Shown: one piece after another, positions 63,383 through 64,000 of the stretch
How the letters are laid out: each line of letters opens with the position of its first letter
How positions within the stretch are numbered: position 1 is the stretch's first letter
Assembly (NCBI RefSeq): GCF_000330505.1
Contig: NW_004440180.1
Coordinates: forward strand, 106,801-170,800
DNA from: Entamoeba invadens IP1
Lineage: Eukaryota > Evosea > Mastigamoebida > Endamoebidae
Direction of reading: 5' to 3'
DNA length: 64,000 nt
Made by a program: the position numbers and the translations under genes
Notes under the pieces: model-generated
Told to the model about the DNA's origin: nothing
Seen by the model: the letters and a program-made list of their open reading frames with translations, nothing else
The model's database searches: none

Positions 63383-64000
63383 ATGAACACAGAGTTCAAT
63401 AACAAAAAAGTATTGTTGGTGGGTGCTGGTGGTATTGGGTGCGAGATATTAAAGAATGTGTTATTAATGGGAATAGAGTATATTGAGGTGATCGACTTGG
63501 ACGTCATCGATTTTTCAAATTTGAACCGCCAGTTTTTGTTTAACAAGTCCCACATAGGACAGAGTAAAGCAAAAGTCGCTTCAGAGATCTCAAAGAGTCG
63601 GTACAACCCCCGTGCCACTGTCATCTCACATCACTGCGAAATTCAAAACAAGAAGTTCGACGTCTCCTTTTATAAGCGGTTCGACGTTGTGATCAACGCA
63701 CTTGATAATTTACAAGCTAGAAAGTACGTAAATCACATGTGCGTGTGTTCTGATGTCCCTTTGGTCGACGGTGGGACGTCTGCTTTCTTGGGACAAACAA
63801 CCCCAATTCTTCCCAAAGTCACGGAATGCTATGAATGTCAACCCAAAACCGCACCAAAGGGATACGCTGTGTGCACCATTCGAACAAATCCAAGTAGTGC
63901 CGTCCACTGTGTCTTTTGGGCGAAACAGCTCTTCCAGAAGTTGTTCAGTAAAAGTGACGAAGGGAATTACTTAAACGATTTTAACTTCGACAACACCACT
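63383..64000 (+). CDS. UBA2: UBA2, SUMO-activating enzyme catalytic subunit (5' part)
   Basis: The gene runs off the window end; 206 codons are present and in one open frame. The ATP-binding ThiF fold starts at once (VLLVGAGGIGCEILKN, residues 10-25), then VIDLDVIDFSNLNRQFLF with the Arg needed for adenylation. ALDN (about 110-113) and DGGTSAFLGQ follow. A zinc CxxC (CYEC) and the catalytic Cys in AVCTIRTNPSSAVHC (Cys164), next to HC-FWAKQLF, are the specific signature of UBA2 rather than UBA1 or UBA3. Together with AOS1 it loads SUMO onto UBC9. The ATG at 63383 directly precedes the fold, as in other UBA2 proteins. Confidence 0.94.
   Translation, partial: MNTEFNNKKVLLVGAGGIGCEILKNVLLMGIEYIEVIDLDVIDFSNLNRQFLFNKSHIGQSKAKVASEISKSRYNPRATVISHHCEIQNKKFDVSFYKRFDVVINALDNLQARKYVNHMCVCSDVPLVDGGTSAFLGQTTPILPKVTECYECQPKTAPKGYAVCTIRTNPSSAVHCVFWAKQLFQKLFSKSDEGNYLNDFNFDNTT

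Overview
The window is eukaryotic and most probably from an Entamoeba species with many DNA transposons (E. invadens-like; the species name is an inference). The reasons are: strong AT bias; compact, mostly intronless genes; short introns that all begin GTTTGT; 5' and 3' neighbours only tens of bases apart; and side-by-side remains of hAT, piggyBac, Tc1/mariner and pogo-like transposons, which are known from reptilian and free-living relatives of E. histolytica. I saw no rRNA, no CRISPR and no LINE reverse transcriptase.

Left half (1 to about 30,100): a transposon graveyard with no convincing host gene. By matching ends I could place boundaries for most insertions: a structurally complete hAT element (1235-4275, 8-bp target duplication, 837-aa transposase); a 635-bp TA-flanked element; a decayed piggyBac gene; a 1.6-kb element; a decayed Tc1/mariner; a second decayed piggyBac; four further TIR elements of 0.6-1.7 kb (two starting AAGT, one with a 7-bp duplication, one starting CAGGGGTG); a 2.5-kb element with a younger 827-bp element nested in it; a decayed hAT gene; a decayed pogo-like element; and a 1.3-kb non-autonomous hAT with a perfect 8-bp duplication.

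Middle (30,200-43,400): a small membrane protein, the meiotic recombinase DMC1, a 1322-aa protein with three TLD-like modules around a coiled coil, a TFIIIC TPR subunit (GTF3C3/Tfc4), a solitary tRNA-Gly(TCC), an iron alcohol dehydrogenase, then a second pogo-like pseudogene with a zinc-binding tail and a cluster of nested hairpins.

Right part (43,400-64,000): a dense gene block with a tandem-CH coiled-coil protein, a small coiled-coil gene with an intron, a ubiquitin protease, a type I membrane protein, UPF1, SEM1/DSS1, C1D, a manganese-type CDF transporter, a six-exon four-helix membrane protein, a PAP2 phosphatase, a VPS13-like C-terminal protein and the start of UBA2. Seven of these are spliced (11 introns proposed). 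SEM1, C1D, the small coiled-coil gene, the four-helix protein and UBA2 were reconstructed by reading exons or partial frames directly.

Functional themes are RNA quality control and processing (UPF1, C1D), ubiquitin/SUMO/proteasome (USP, SEM1, UBA2), recombination (DMC1, with SEM1 known elsewhere as a BRCA2 partner), pol III transcription (TFIIIC subunit beside a tRNA gene), cytoskeleton and membrane biology. There is no operon logic; genes are monocistronic with convergent and divergent pairs.
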